In this document: positions 17,412 through 26,804 of the stretch, one piece after another
Layout: each line of letters begins with the position of its first letter
How positions within the stretch are numbered: the stretch's first letter is position 1
Assembly: GCF_002294985.1 (NCBI RefSeq)
Contig: NZ_NSGE01000004.1
Span: forward strand, 434,001-498,000
Source: Mesorhizobium sp. WSM3862
GTDB taxonomy: Bacteria; Pseudomonadota; Alphaproteobacteria; Rhizobiales; Rhizobiaceae
Length of the DNA stretch: 64,000 nucleotides
Direction of reading: 5' to 3'
Program-made: the position numbers and the translations under genes
Notes under the pieces: generated by a model
Database searches by the model: none
What the model saw: only the letters and a program-made list of their open reading frames with translations
What the model was told of the DNA's origin: nothing

Positions 17412-18473
17412 TCAAGCCGCCTGGCAGGCTTCAAAACTCTTCCTGAGGCGCTCGGCGTCGAGATCGCGGCCGATGAAGACCAGCCGGCTTTCATGCTTCT
17501 CGCCGTCCTTCCAGGCGCGCTGGTGGTCGCCTTCGAGGATCATGTGCACGCCTTGCAGCACATAGCGGTCCTCGTCGCCCTTCAGCGCGATGATGCCCTT
17601 AAGCCTGAGGATGTTCGGCCCTTCCATCTGGGTCACCTTCTCGATCCAGGGGAAGAACTTCTTCGGATCCATCTCGCCGCCGCGCAGCGAGACCGACTTC
17701 ACCGTGACATCGTGGATGTCGGAAGGATGGCCGTGGTGATGGTGATCGTGCCCGTCGTGATGATGGTGGTGGTCGTGATCGCAATCCGGACCGCATTCAT
17801 GGTCGTGATCGTGGTCGTGCGCCTCGAGGAAATGCGGATCGTTCTCCAGCGCGCGTGAGAGGTCGAAGGCGCCGCGGTCGAGCACTTCGCCGAGCGCCAC
17901 CCCGGCGCGCTGGGTGCGATGGATCCTGGCCGCCGGGTTGATGGCGCGGATCGTCGCCTCGACCTTTTCGAGCTCTTCCGGGGTGACGAGATCGGTCTTG
18001 TTCAGCACCACCACATCGGCGAAGGCGATCTGGTCCTCGGCCTCCTTCGAGTCCTTCAGGCGCAGCGGCAGGTGCTTGGCGTCAACCAGCGCCACCACCG
18101 CGTCGAGCTTGGTTTTGGAGCGCACATCGTCGTCCATGAAGAAGGTCTGCGCCACCGGCACCGGGTCGGCCAAGCCAGTGGTCTCGACCACGATGGCATC
18201 GAAACGGCCGGGCCGCCGCATCAGGCCCTCTACGACGCGGATCAGGTCGCCGCGCACCGTGCAGCACACGCAGCCATTGTTCATCTCATAGATTTCCTCG
18301 TCGGATTCGACGATCAGATCGTTGTCGATGCCGATCTCGCCGAACTCGTTGACTATGACCGCGTAACGCTTGCCGTGGTTCTCCGACAGGATGCGGTTGA
18401 GCAGCGTCGTCTTGCCCGCGCCGAGATAGCCGGTGAGAACGGTTACGGGGATCTGCGTCTGTGCATCGCTCAT
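17412..18473 (-). CDS. CobW/COG0523 family G3E GTPase metallochaperone with His-rich loop
   Basis: 353-residue G3E-family GTPase. Walker [10 protein letters not shown] at residues 15-23, the CXCC metal-binding motif (GCVCC, cysteines 68, 70, 71) that binds zinc or cobalt and gates GTP hydrolysis, switch ETTGLADP, and NKTDLV for guanine specificity. Between the GTPase and the C-terminal CobW domain is a long run of His, Asp and two Cys (about residues 218-248, with [16 protein letters not shown] and [15 protein letters not shown]), a metal-loading loop as in ZNG1/YeiR-type zinc chaperones. The lack of nearby cobalamin genes argues for zinc rather than B12 work. No Zur box was recognised upstream. 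Confidence 0.92.
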   Translation of the reverse strand: MSDAQTQIPVTVLTGYLGAGKTTLLNRILSENHGKRYAVIVNEFGEIGIDNDLIVESDEEIYEMNNGCVCCTVRGDLIRVVEGLMRRPGRFDAIVVETTGLADPVPVAQTFFMDDDVRSKTKLDAVVALVDAKHLPLRLKDSKEAEDQIAFADVVVLNKTDLVTPEELEKVEATIRAINPAARIHRTQRAGVALGEVLDRGAFDLSRALENDPHFLEAHDHDHDHECGPDCDHDHHHHHDGHDHHHHGHPSDIHDVTVKSVSLRGGEMDPKKFFPWIEKVTQMEGPNILRLKGIIALKGDEDRYVLQGVHMILEGDHQRAWKDGEKHESRLVFIGRDLDAERLRKSFEACQAA

Positions 18474-18831
18474 GGCCTGCCTCGAAAAATCTGTGCCTCG
18501 AAGGATTTGTCGGCCTCATATAGGATGCGAGCCGCGCTTTTGCACGCGCCAAACCGATGGGCCAGCCGGTCCCGATCGGGGCAGCCGCAGTGGGTTAAAG
18601 GAACAGGGCAGCCGCACGGCATCAGAGCCCCTCCGGGATGTTCCGCTGTGAATGCCGGCGGGCCAAAAGTCGTTTGTCATCTAACTGAAATAAACATCTG
18701 GCATCACCTGCGCGGGCACCGCAATGCTTGCCGGCAAAGTGTTTGCAGGCCGGACTCGTTAAATCGTCATTTGCCAGCCGCCGGACAGCCTCTATGCTGC
18801 CCGCGCCGGTTCGGCCGAAGAGGGAATGACC
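18474..18831. other. Intergenic region between divergent cobW-like and marR genes
   Basis: 358 bases with no convincing gene. It must hold both promoters. I looked for a cobalamin riboswitch and for a Zur-type palindrome and found neither. Confidence 0.4.
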
Positions 18832-19302
18832 ATGGCCAAGGCGGACAGAACAGCGACTATGAGCCGGCTGCATTCGGCAGCGCGGCTGGCGCGCACGGCG
18901 CTTGCTGCGCGGCTTCTGGCACATGGCTTCTACGCCGGCCAGGACCAGATCATGCTGGCGCTCGACCGCGAAGACGGCCAGACACCCGGCAATCTCGCCG
19001 ACAAGCTCGGCGTACGTCCGCCGACGATCACAAAAACCATCAACAGGCTGCAGGCGCAGGGTTTTCTCGAAAAGCGCGCCTCCAACGCCGATGCCCGCCA
19101 GGCCCATATTTTCCTCACCGGCTCCGGCCGCGAAACCATCCGCGCCATCGAGAAATCGGTCAAGAAGACCGAGAAGCAGGCGCTGAGGGGTCTCGACAAG
19201 AAAGACCAGAAGGCGCTGTTCAAGCTGCTCGCCCGCATCGAGGCCAACCTGTCGAACGAGGACCTGATCCTCATCGACGACGACGCCGAGCTGGATGATT
19301 AA
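18832..19302 (+). CDS. MarR family transcriptional regulator
   Basis: Winged-helix regulator of 156 residues that presumably binds DNA as a dimer. The core reads FYAGQDQIMLALDREDGQTPGNLADKLGVRPPTITKTINRLQAQGFLEKRASNADARQAHIFLT, seen here as the pieces TPGNLADKLGVRPPTITK (recognition helices) and RASNADARQAHIFLT (the wing). The ATG at 18832 is preferred over one two codons upstream because it has an AGGG site at proper spacing. Target genes and ligand are unknown; no gene is co-transcribed downstream. Confidence 0.88.
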   Translation: MAKADRTATMSRLHSAARLARTALAARLLAHGFYAGQDQIMLALDREDGQTPGNLADKLGVRPPTITKTINRLQAQGFLEKRASNADARQAHIFLTGSGRETIRAIEKSVKKTEKQALRGLDKKDQKALFKLLARIEANLSNEDLILIDDDAELDD

Positions 19303-19410
19303 CGAGCGACGCGCAGCGTCGTCTCGAGCGACGCGTGAGCGCAGCATCGTCGCTTAGCCGCTGGGCGTTGGTGGCCACGAGCGACGCGTAAGCGTCGTCT
19401 CGAGCGACGC
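19303..19410. repeat. Two near-identical ~33-base direct repeats with internal dyads
   Basis: A unit beginning CGAGCGACGCG, continuing AGCGTCGTCTCGAGCGACGC, occurs at 19303-19334 and again at 19378-19410 with one base difference in length; about 43 bases separate them. Each unit is internally self-complementary (GCGACGC/GCGTCGT). An inverted scrap (GACGACGCTACGCGTCGCG) follows at 19472. Confidence 0.55.
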
Positions 19411-19482
19411 AAGCGCGATGCACAGCGTCGTCGCTTCAGCCACCACCCAAGCATCGGCAGCTTATCGGAAAGGGCGACGACG

Positions 19483-20334
19483 CTACGCGTCGCGCACCAG
19501 CGTCGCCCAGCGTCCCGGCGTCAGCCCGAACGCCTTCTTGAAATGCCGGTTGAAATGGCTCTGATCGCTGAAGCCGGCCGCAACAGCGGTTTCGGCAAGC
19601 GGCTCTCCCGCTTCGATCATGCGCCGTGCTCGCTGCAGCCGACGCATCAACAGGAAGCGATGCGGGCTTGTCGAATAGGTCGCGCGGAAATGGCGCGACA
19701 GCGCGTAACGGTCGAGGCCGGTAACCGCCTCCAGCTCGTCGGAACGCACCGGCCGTTCAGCATTTTCTTCGAGATAGTCGCGGGCCAGCGCGGCAGCCCG
19801 CCACGCGATCTTTCCGGTTGATTTTGCCGGCTGTCCGGCATGGCGTTTCAATTGCTGCGCCAGCTGCGCGATGAAATCGGCCACGAACAGGTCGTCGAGC
19901 TCCTCGGTGAGCGGTGTTAGCGCCGACAGCAGCGTGCCGCGCAACTGAGGGTCGCTCACCACAGCATCCTTAACGAAAGGGAGCGGCGAACCGTGGAGGC
20001 AATCGAGCAGCAGCGACGGCTCGAGATAGAGAATCCTGTATCGTAAGCCGTGCTCGGTGCCGGCGCCGCCGTCATGCAGTTCGTCGGGATGCAGAACGAT
20101 TGCCTGGCCGGGGAGGCTGTGCCGAAGCGCGCCGCGATAGTGGAAGCGCTGCACGCCGTCGAGCGTCACGCCGATGGCGTAGGTGTCGTGGCGGTGCAGG
20201 TCGAAAGCATTGCCGTGGAATCGCGCCTCGATGCGCTCGAGGCCCGTGGCGCCGGGCGCCGAAACGATCCGGTCGTCCTCAGCGCACGAACGTTCAAGAC
20301 CTCCCAGCGCCTCATTGCCTAGATCGTGCGCCAT
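19483..20334 (-). CDS. AraC family transcriptional regulator
   Basis: 283-residue regulator with an N-terminal cupin sensing domain (HRHDTYAIGVTLDGVQRFHYRG, here HRHDTYAIGVTLDGVQ) and a C-terminal double helix-turn-helix (LEAVTGLDRYALSRHFRATYS in pieces AVTGLDRYALSRHFRA and ETAVAAGFSDQSHFNRHFKK). The chosen ATG directly precedes the conserved region. It is divergent from the DUF2000 gene with only 30 bases between start codons, so the shared promoter region must overlap both 5' ends and coupled control is likely. Confidence 0.9.
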   Translation of the reverse strand: MAHDLGNEALGGLERSCAEDDRIVSAPGATGLERIEARFHGNAFDLHRHDTYAIGVTLDGVQRFHYRGALRHSLPGQAIVLHPDELHDGGAGTEHGLRYRILYLEPSLLLDCLHGSPLPFVKDAVVSDPQLRGTLLSALTPLTEELDDLFVADFIAQLAQQLKRHAGQPAKSTGKIAWRAAALARDYLEENAERPVRSDELEAVTGLDRYALSRHFRATYSTSPHRFLLMRRLQRARRMIEAGEPLAETAVAAGFSDQSHFNRHFKKAFGLTPGRWATLVRDA

Positions 20335-20364
20335 GGTCCCTGATCCACATCTCGGAGAGACATT

Positions 20365-20775
20365 TTGGTGTTCGACACGAAATTTGCAATCGTGCTCAAG
20401 GAAGATCTCGCCGTCTGGCAGAAGCTCAACGTTACCGCTTTCCTGACCAGCGGCATCGTCGCGCAATGTCCTGAAATCATCGGCGAGGCCTATCGCGACC
20501 GCGCCGGCAATTTCTTCAATCCGCTCTCGATCCAGCCCGTTATCGTGCTGTCGGCAGACGGGTCGACGCTTGCCGCGATCCACCGCCGGGCCCTGGAGCG
20601 CGGCGTGACGACATCGGCCTATGTCGAGGAGATGTTCTCCACCGGCCATGACCTGGCCAACCGCGCCGTCTTCGCCGAATTCGCGCCGGACGACGCCAAG
20701 ATCGTCGGCATCGCGCTGCGCGCCGAAAAGAAGCTCGTCGACAAGATTACCAAGGGCGCCCGCATGCATGCTTGA
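20365..20775 (+). CDS. DUF2000 family protein
   Basis: 136-residue cytoplasmic protein of the DUF2000 family, related in fold to peptidyl-tRNA hydrolase 2-like proteins but with no proven activity. Conserved stretches: KFAIVLKEDLAVWQKLNVTAF, written here as AIVLKEDLAVWQKLN, and SLIQP-like PLSIQPVIVLSADG. The start is a TTG with a GGAGAG site 5-8 bases upstream; a GTG follows immediately in frame. It is divergent from the AraC gene and is its likeliest target. Confidence 0.82.
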   Translation: MVFDTKFAIVLKEDLAVWQKLNVTAFLTSGIVAQCPEIIGEAYRDRAGNFFNPLSIQPVIVLSADGSTLAAIHRRALERGVTTSAYVEEMFSTGHDLANRAVFAEFAPDDAKIVGIALRAEKKLVDKITKGARMHA

Positions 20776-20827
20776 TTCTCCGGGAAGGATGCTCTTGGTG
20801 ACTGATTGACCATTCGTCCGGACGACG

Positions 20828-20931
20828 TCGCGCACGTTCGAGATTGGCCGCGACCTCCCTGCTTCGCCAGCCTGGGGTCTGCGAGCGTCGCGTCGCTCCT
20901 TGCTCCGCACGGGATGACGAACCAGGAACGT
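20828..20931. repeat. Partial copy of dispersed intergenic repeat
   Basis: GGGGTCTGCGAGCGTCG, GTCGCTCCTTGCTCCGC and GGGATGACGAA match the right part of the element at 10112-10335. The left part is shorter, so this looks like a truncated copy. Confidence 0.5.
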
Positions 20932-21016
20932 TCTGCTGATCGCCAAGGCACTGCGCTCTAAGCCTGTCGGCACGTCTTGTTGGGCCAGTCGCTTTTGGCT
21001 TGCCGGTCGGCGGCGA

Positions 21017-22000
21017 TTGCCGCAAAAGAATGGCGTCTACCTCTCCTCCGGCCCGATTTTGAGCGTTCCCAAAAATCACGACGACAGCGCGACGCCGCCC
21101 GCGGCGATGCTGTTGATGCTCTGCGTCTATGTCTGCTTCACCTTTCTCGACACCTCAAGCAAATATCTGGTGCTCGCCGGCGTCTCGGCGCTGATCGTCG
21201 CCTGGGCTCGATTCATCGTGCATGTCCTGCTTGTCGGCGTTTTCCTTCGCGGTTGGCGCGAGCCGTCGCGCTTCCGCGCCAACAACCTGCCGGCGCACAT
21301 CCTGCGCGGATGCCTGCTTTTCGGCTCGACCATGTTCAACATCCTGGCGCTCAGGACGCTGCAACTCGCCGAGACCACCTCGATCTATTTCTTCGGCCCG
21401 ATGGTGATCACCGCATTGGCCGGCCCGCTGCTCGGCGAGTGGGCGGGCTGGCGGCGCTGGCTGGCGATCCTCACCGGCTTCGTCGGCGTCCTCATCATCA
21501 CCCGGCCCGGCGTCGGCGTGTTCGGCATGGGCCATCTCTTCGCGCTGGGCTCAATGCTGTCGAATTCTTTTTACGTCATCATGACCCGGCGCATGTCGTC
21601 GACGGAGACATCCGAGAGCCTGATCCTGTTCTCGGCGCTGGCGCCGGCGGTGCTGCTCCTGCCCATGCTGCCCTTCTCATTGTCCCTGCCGCAGGACGGC
21701 TGGCGCTGGGTGATCCTTTTGATGCTCGGCGTCTTCGGCGCCGGCGGCCATTGGCTCCTGGTCCAGGCCTATCGCCTGGCGACGACGACGGCGCTCGCGC
21801 CTTACCCTTATTCGCAGATGGTTTGGATGATCATCTCCGGCTGGCTGATCTTCCACCAGTTTCCCGACCGCTGGACCCTGCTCGGCGCTGCCATCATCGT
21901 CGCCAGCGGCCTCTACATCATCCACCGCGAGCACAGGCTTCGCCTGCGCAATTCCGCTTCCTTGGACACGGAAGCCGAGAGCTTGGCAAAAAAACTTTGA
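21017..22000 (+). CDS. EamA/DMT superfamily transporter
   Basis: Inner-membrane permease of the drug/metabolite transporter superfamily with about ten transmembrane helices arranged as two EamA repeats (first from LLMLCVYVCFTFLDTSSKYL, with GPLLGEWAG closing it; second from LFALGSMLSNSFYVIMTRRM, closing at IIVASGLYII). 327 residues from a TTG start; the ATG at 21107 before the first helix or a TTG at 21059 are alternative starts because none has a clear ribosome binding site. Likely an exporter of a small metabolite; the substrate cannot be predicted. Confidence 0.85.
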   Translation: MPQKNGVYLSSGPILSVPKNHDDSATPPAAMLLMLCVYVCFTFLDTSSKYLVLAGVSALIVAWARFIVHVLLVGVFLRGWREPSRFRANNLPAHILRGCLLFGSTMFNILALRTLQLAETTSIYFFGPMVITALAGPLLGEWAGWRRWLAILTGFVGVLIITRPGVGVFGMGHLFALGSMLSNSFYVIMTRRMSSTETSESLILFSALAPAVLLLPMLPFSLSLPQDGWRWVILLMLGVFGAGGHWLLVQAYRLATTTALAPYPYSQMVWMIISGWLIFHQFPDRWTLLGAAIIVASGLYIIHREHRLRLRNSASLDTEAESLAKKL

Positions 22001-22029
22001 TTTGCCCTCGATCGATGGCATAAGCCCCA

Positions 22030-22044
22030 TTTAAACAGTTTAAA
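22030..22044. promoter_or_regulatory. Perfect palindrome, candidate LacI-family operator
   Basis: TTTAAACAGTTTAAA is a perfect inverted repeat around a single central base, 16 bases before the putative CTG start of the lacI-type gene. Position and symmetry suit autoregulation of the lacI-dehydrogenase operon. Confidence 0.55.
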
Positions 22045-22059
22045 GGCCGGGGACCAAGG

Positions 22060-23082
22060 CTGGCACAGAAGATCAAGCTTTCGACGATCGCGGATGCGCT
22101 TGGCGTGTCCACGGCAACGGTGTCGCTGGCGCTGCGCGACAGCCCGCTGGTCGCCGGCTCGACGCGCGAGCGCATCAAGGAGCACGCGCGCGCCATCGGC
22201 TATATCTACAACCGACGGGCCGCGTCGCTCCGCACCTCGCGCTCCGGCATTGTCGGCGTCGTCGTGCACGACATCATGAACCCGTTCTTCGCCGAGATTC
22301 TGCGCTCGATAGAAAGCGAGCTCGACCGCAGCCGCCAGACCTTCATCCTGTCCAACCATTATGACCAGCTGGAAAAGCAGCGCACCTTCATCGACACGCT
22401 GCTGCAGCTCGGCGCCGACGGCGTCATCATGTCGCCGGCCATAGGCACGCCGGCCGAGGACATCATCATGGCCGAGGAAAACGGCCTCCCGGCGGTGCTG
22501 ATCGCGCGCACCGTCACCGGCGCCGACGTGCCGGTCTTCCGCGGCGACGATGCCTATGGCACGGCACTCGCGACCAACCATCTCATCTCGCTCGGCCACA
22601 AACGCATCGCCATGATCGGCGGCACCGACCAGACCTCGACCGGCCGCGACCGCTACCAGGGCTATGTCAACGCCATGGAGGCGGCCGGGCTGGAGGTGAA
22701 GCCGTCCTGGCGCATTCCTGGACCGCGCACCAAGCAGGCTGGTTTCGAGGCTGCAGGACAGTTCTTGGCGCTGAAGGACAAGCCGACCGCCGCCTGCTGC
22801 TGGAATGATCTGGTTGCGATCGGGCTGATGAACGGCATCGCGCGCGCCGGCCTGGTGCCGGGCGTCGATATTTCCGTCACTGGTTACGACGACCTGGAGG
22901 AGGCTGCGATAGCAACGCCGGCCTTGACCACGGTCTGGAATGGCCAGCGCGAGGTCGGCCGCCGCGCCGCCAGCGCGCTGCTCGACAAGCTGAACGGGCA
23001 GGCCGTGCGGCCGTCGCAGGAATTGATCAAGCCGGAGCTGCACGTGCGCCAGTCCACCGGCAAGCCGGTGGAGCGTCAATGA
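22060..23082 (+). CDS. LacI family transcriptional regulator (non-canonical CTG start proposed)
   Basis: 340-residue LacI/GalR regulator. The helix-turn-helix KLSTIADALGVSTATVSLAL and hinge region lie at the N-terminus, followed by a periplasmic-binding-protein-like sugar-sensing domain (GIVGVVVHDIMNPFFAEI, DGVIMSP, HKRIAMIGG, VTGYDDLEEA). The first canonical start (GTG at 22105) would remove half of the helix-turn-helix; the frame continues upstream only to a stop at 22021 and contains no ATG, GTG or TTG, but has a CTG at 22060 six bases behind GGGGA. I therefore place the start there. Overlaps the next gene by 4 bases. The ligand is presumably related to a hydroxy acid. Confidence 0.8.
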   Translation: MAQKIKLSTIADALGVSTATVSLALRDSPLVAGSTRERIKEHARAIGYIYNRRAASLRTSRSGIVGVVVHDIMNPFFAEILRSIESELDRSRQTFILSNHYDQLEKQRTFIDTLLQLGADGVIMSPAIGTPAEDIIMAEENGLPAVLIARTVTGADVPVFRGDDAYGTALATNHLISLGHKRIAMIGGTDQTSTGRDRYQGYVNAMEAAGLEVKPSWRIPGPRTKQAGFEAAGQFLALKDKPTAACCWNDLVAIGLMNGIARAGLVPGVDISVTGYDDLEEAAIATPALTTVWNGQREVGRRAASALLDKLNGQAVRPSQELIKPELHVRQSTGKPVERQ

Positions 23083-24062
23083 CACAGACAGAAGCGAAGT
23101 CGCCGGTCGCCATCCTGGTGCCGGGCCGTTTCAACGACCATGCCATCGGCCGGATCGACAAGGCGTTCAAGCGCGTGCGGATCGAGCGCGCCGATCCGTC
23201 GCTCGTCACCGGCGAGATGCGCGAGAGCGTGCGCGGCATCGCCTCCTTCGGCGGCATCAGCGCGGCCATGATCGACGCGCTGCCCAATCTCGAGATCATC
23301 GCCAATTTCGGCGTCGGCTATGACTCCGTCGACGCTCGTCACGCGGCCGCCCGCGGCGTCATGGTCACCAACACGCCCGACGTGCTGACCGAAGAGGTTG
23401 CCGACACCACCATCGGCCTGTTGATCAACACTGTGCGCGAAATGTACGCCGCCGAGAAATGGCTGCGCGACGGCGACTGGGTGAGGAAGGGTGACTATCG
23501 CCTGAGCCGGCTCACCTTGCGCGGCCGCCGCGTCGGCATCTTCGGCATGGGCCGCATCGGCCTCGCCGTCGCCCGTCGCCTCGAGGCTTTCGGCCTGCCG
23601 ATCGCCTATCACAACCGCCGCCAGGTCGATGGCCTGTCCTACGAGTACCATGCGACGCTGAAGGGTCTGGCCGAAGCGGTCGACACTCTGATTTGCATTG
23701 CGCCGGGCGGGGCCGCGACGGAGAAAGCCATCGACGCGGCGGTCCTGGCGGCGCTCGGCCCGAACGGCGTCTTCGTCAATATCGGCCGCGGCAGCACGGT
23801 TGATGAGGCGGCTCTGGCTGCAGCGCTCTCCAATGGCACCATCGCTGCCGCCGGGCTCGATGTCTTTGCCGACGAACCGAATGTGCCCAAAGCGCTGCTC
23901 GATGCGCCCAACACTTCCCTTCTGCCGCATGTCGGATCTGCGTCCGACCACACCCGCCGGGCCATGGCGGATCTGTGCGTCGACAATCTCATCTCCTGGT
24001 TCGGCGAGCGCCGGCCGCTGACCCCGGTGCCGGAGACGATCAACGTCAAGCCACGCGCCTGA
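23079..24062 (+). CDS. D-2-hydroxyacid dehydrogenase (glyoxylate/hydroxypyruvate reductase-like)
   Basis: NAD(P)-dependent dehydrogenase of 327 residues. The nucleotide-binding loop GIFGMGRIG and the catalytic triad context are present: Arg in NIGRGSTVDE, Glu in DVFADEPNVP, His in LLPHVGSAS. The sequence NFGVGYDSVD is typical of the GhrB/hydroxypyruvate reductase branch. It starts inside the stop of the LacI gene (ATGA), so LacI probably controls it. Reduction of glyoxylate or hydroxypyruvate would supply glycerate for the glycerate kinase encoded 14 kb away; this link is inferred. Confidence 0.9.
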   Translation: MTQTEAKSPVAILVPGRFNDHAIGRIDKAFKRVRIERADPSLVTGEMRESVRGIASFGGISAAMIDALPNLEIIANFGVGYDSVDARHAAARGVMVTNTPDVLTEEVADTTIGLLINTVREMYAAEKWLRDGDWVRKGDYRLSRLTLRGRRVGIFGMGRIGLAVARRLEAFGLPIAYHNRRQVDGLSYEYHATLKGLAEAVDTLICIAPGGAATEKAIDAAVLAALGPNGVFVNIGRGSTVDEAALAAALSNGTIAAAGLDVFADEPNVPKALLDAPNTSLLPHVGSASDHTRRAMADLCVDNLISWFGERRPLTPVPETINVKPRA

Positions 24063-24083
24063 GCGGAAGGCCGGCCACATTTA

Positions 24084-24098
24084 TTAACGCCTGCTTAA
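24084..24098. promoter_or_regulatory. CtrA-type box TTAA-N7-TTAA
   Basis: TTAACGCCTGCTTAACC contains the full CtrA consensus (TTAA, seven bases, TTAA), with the extension CCAT on the right. It sits 63 bases before the start codon of the next gene, in a promoter-compatible position. Confidence 0.55.
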
Positions 24099-24160
24099 CC
24101 ATCATTCTGCATACTTCGTTATGCATGTTGTCCAAATCGGCGCGTGGTTTGGAGACCGGC

Positions 24161-24586
24161 ATGGCACGGCAAGCCAGGATGTGGAGAGGCGGAGTGAAGC
24201 TGTTAGCCGGGTTGATTGCGTCGGTCGCCTTATACGGGGGCGTTCAGTCCCTGCACGACGGCAACGGCCAAAGCGCGGTCGAGCAAGCCGGCCTCTCCAA
24301 CAGCTATCGGCTGACGGCCAATGGCGACGAAGCGGCCTGCGCAATCAAGCGCGGCGCCGAGGTCTCGGACGGCCTGTCGCTGCTGACAATTGCTCCGAAC
24401 TGCAGCAAGCTGATGCCCGGCATCGAGCGTGTGAAATTCTGGCGCGAGCAGGCCGACGGCTCGGTCGCGTTCAGCGAGAACGGCATCGATCCGATCGTCA
24501 CCTTCGGTGTTGCTGATGGCGACGGCTACGAATCCTATGCGCCGGCCGCCCCGCTTTTGGCACTGAACGCGACGACCAGCGACTGA
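24161..24586 (+). CDS. Inh/Omp19-like secreted or membrane-anchored protein
   Basis: 141-residue protein with a hydrophobic N-terminal segment (VKLLAGLIASVALYGGV, residues ~12-28) acting as signal or anchor. The remainder resembles the AprI/Inh protease-inhibitor beta-barrel: a SYRLTANGDEAACAIKRG strand pair, a second Cys in APNCSKLMPG giving the family's disulfide, the W-containing VKFWREQADGSVAF, and a terminal loop. The ATG has GGAG six bases upstream. Family membership is moderate confidence because the similarity is short. The upstream CtrA-type box suggests cell-cycle-linked expression. Confidence 0.65.
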   Translation: MARQARMWRGGVKLLAGLIASVALYGGVQSLHDGNGQSAVEQAGLSNSYRLTANGDEAACAIKRGAEVSDGLSLLTIAPNCSKLMPGIERVKFWREQADGSVAFSENGIDPIVTFGVADGDGYESYAPAAPLLALNATTSD

Positions 24587-24592
24587 GTTCGG

Positions 24593-25384
24593 CTATTCCG
24601 CCGCCGCGCGTGCACCGGCCTTCGCCGCCGCATGCAGGCGCACGGCATCGCCGAAGGCGCGGAAGATCTTTGCCGAGTTGCTGTCCGACTTCACCCAATA
24701 TTCGGGATGCCACTGGACGCCGACGGCGAAGGCGCGGGCCTCCTTGACCGAGACGGCCTCGATCGTGCCGTCGGTCGCCAAAGCCTCGACCTGCAGTTTC
24801 GATCCGAGCCGGTCGATCGCTTGGCGATGCAGCGAGTTGACCTTGATGTCGCCGGCGCCGAACACGCCGGCGAGACAGGTTCCGGGCTTGATCGAAATCG
24901 TCTGGTGGATGCCGAAGCGCTCGTCCTGATTCTCGCTCACCGGCGCGCGGTGATCGAGCGAGCCTTCACGCTCCTGGATCTCGGTGCCGAGCGTCCCGCC
25001 CAGCGCCACGTTGAGCTCCTGGATGCCGCGGCAGATGGCGAGCAGCGGCACGCCGCGCTCGATCGCCTTGCGGATCAGCGGCAGCGTGGTGGAGTCGCGC
25101 GCCGGGTCGTAGGGGCCGTTGGCCTCGCTGGGATCACCGCCATAGAGCGAGGGATGCACATTGGATTTCGAACCCGTCACCATCACGCCGTCGACCGAGG
25201 ACAGCAGCTCGTCGAAATCGAGCCGGTCGCCGAAGGACGGCACCAAGAGCGGGAACACGTCGGCGCCGGCGATCGCCGCCTCGATATATTGCTGGGGCGC
25301 GGCATGCCATGTGTAGTTGTCGAACTGGCGGACATCGGTTGAGACGGCAACGAGCGGCTGCTGCATTTTGGATACGGGTTCCAT
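24593..25384 (-). CDS. Class I glutamine amidotransferase, gamma-glutamyl-gamma-aminobutyrate hydrolase-like
   Basis: 263-residue peptidase C26 family hydrolase. The nucleophile elbow LLAICRGIQELNVALGGTL carries the catalytic Cys, and GVQWHPEYWV supplies the catalytic His and Glu. These enzymes hydrolyse gamma-glutamylated amino acids such as gamma-Glu-GABA made in the Puu polyamine pathway. It would complement the glutamine-synthetase-like gene at 13.2-14.6 kb. Alternative ATG six codons in. It stands alone, converging on the Inh-like gene with a 6-base gap. Confidence 0.88.
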   Translation of the reverse strand: MEPVSKMQQPLVAVSTDVRQFDNYTWHAAPQQYIEAAIAGADVFPLLVPSFGDRLDFDELLSSVDGVMVTGSKSNVHPSLYGGDPSEANGPYDPARDSTTLPLIRKAIERGVPLLAICRGIQELNVALGGTLGTEIQEREGSLDHRAPVSENQDERFGIHQTISIKPGTCLAGVFGAGDIKVNSLHRQAIDRLGSKLQVEALATDGTIEAVSVKEARAFAVGVQWHPEYWVKSDSNSAKIFRAFGDAVRLHAAAKAGARAAAE

Positions 25385-25405
25385 CGAGGGCTAACGAATT
25401 ATTCT

Positions 25406-25420
25406 GCCTACAAAATAGGC
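25406..25420. promoter_or_regulatory. Palindrome upstream of amidotransferase gene
   Basis: GCCTA, five A-rich bases, TAGGC forms a perfect dyad 21 bases before the amidotransferase start (minus strand). It may be an operator; the regulator is unknown. Confidence 0.3.
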
Positions 25421-25596
25421 GATCAGCCGGCACTTTGCCATGGCAAGTTTCGGCTCTCCGAATGGGCCAGGACGGTCGACGTTAGACTATAGTTGCACGC
25501 TGCCCGCGGTGCTGGACTCGACATCTTGCCCGTGTATTGTTTCGCGCAGCCGATCAGGGCGCCGAGGATGTCCGAATATCGGTCTGTTGGTTCTAA

Positions 25597-26721
<1,125 letters not shown>

Positions 26722-26732
26722 CCGGGGATTAG

Positions 26733-26761
26733 CCCTCTCCCCTATGGTGACGGGGAGAGGG
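26733..26761. terminator. Hairpin terminator between dctP-like and alcohol dehydrogenase genes
   Basis: CCCTCTCCCC and GGGGAGAGGG form a perfect 10-bp stem around TATGGTGAC, 12 bases after the dctP stop. It can serve both converging genes; no long T-run follows. Confidence 0.5.
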
Positions 26762-26804
26762 CGCTGTCACCGCCGGTTTCGCCAATCGCCAACGTTGCAG
26801 GACT

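Noticed and set aside
18474..18831. Cobalamin riboswitch or Zur box before the CobW gene
   Set aside because: The conserved B12-box and Zur palindrome are not present.
19303..19410. CRISPR array
   Set aside because: Only two repeats, no cas genes, repeats themselves palindromic and in the style of intergenic elements.
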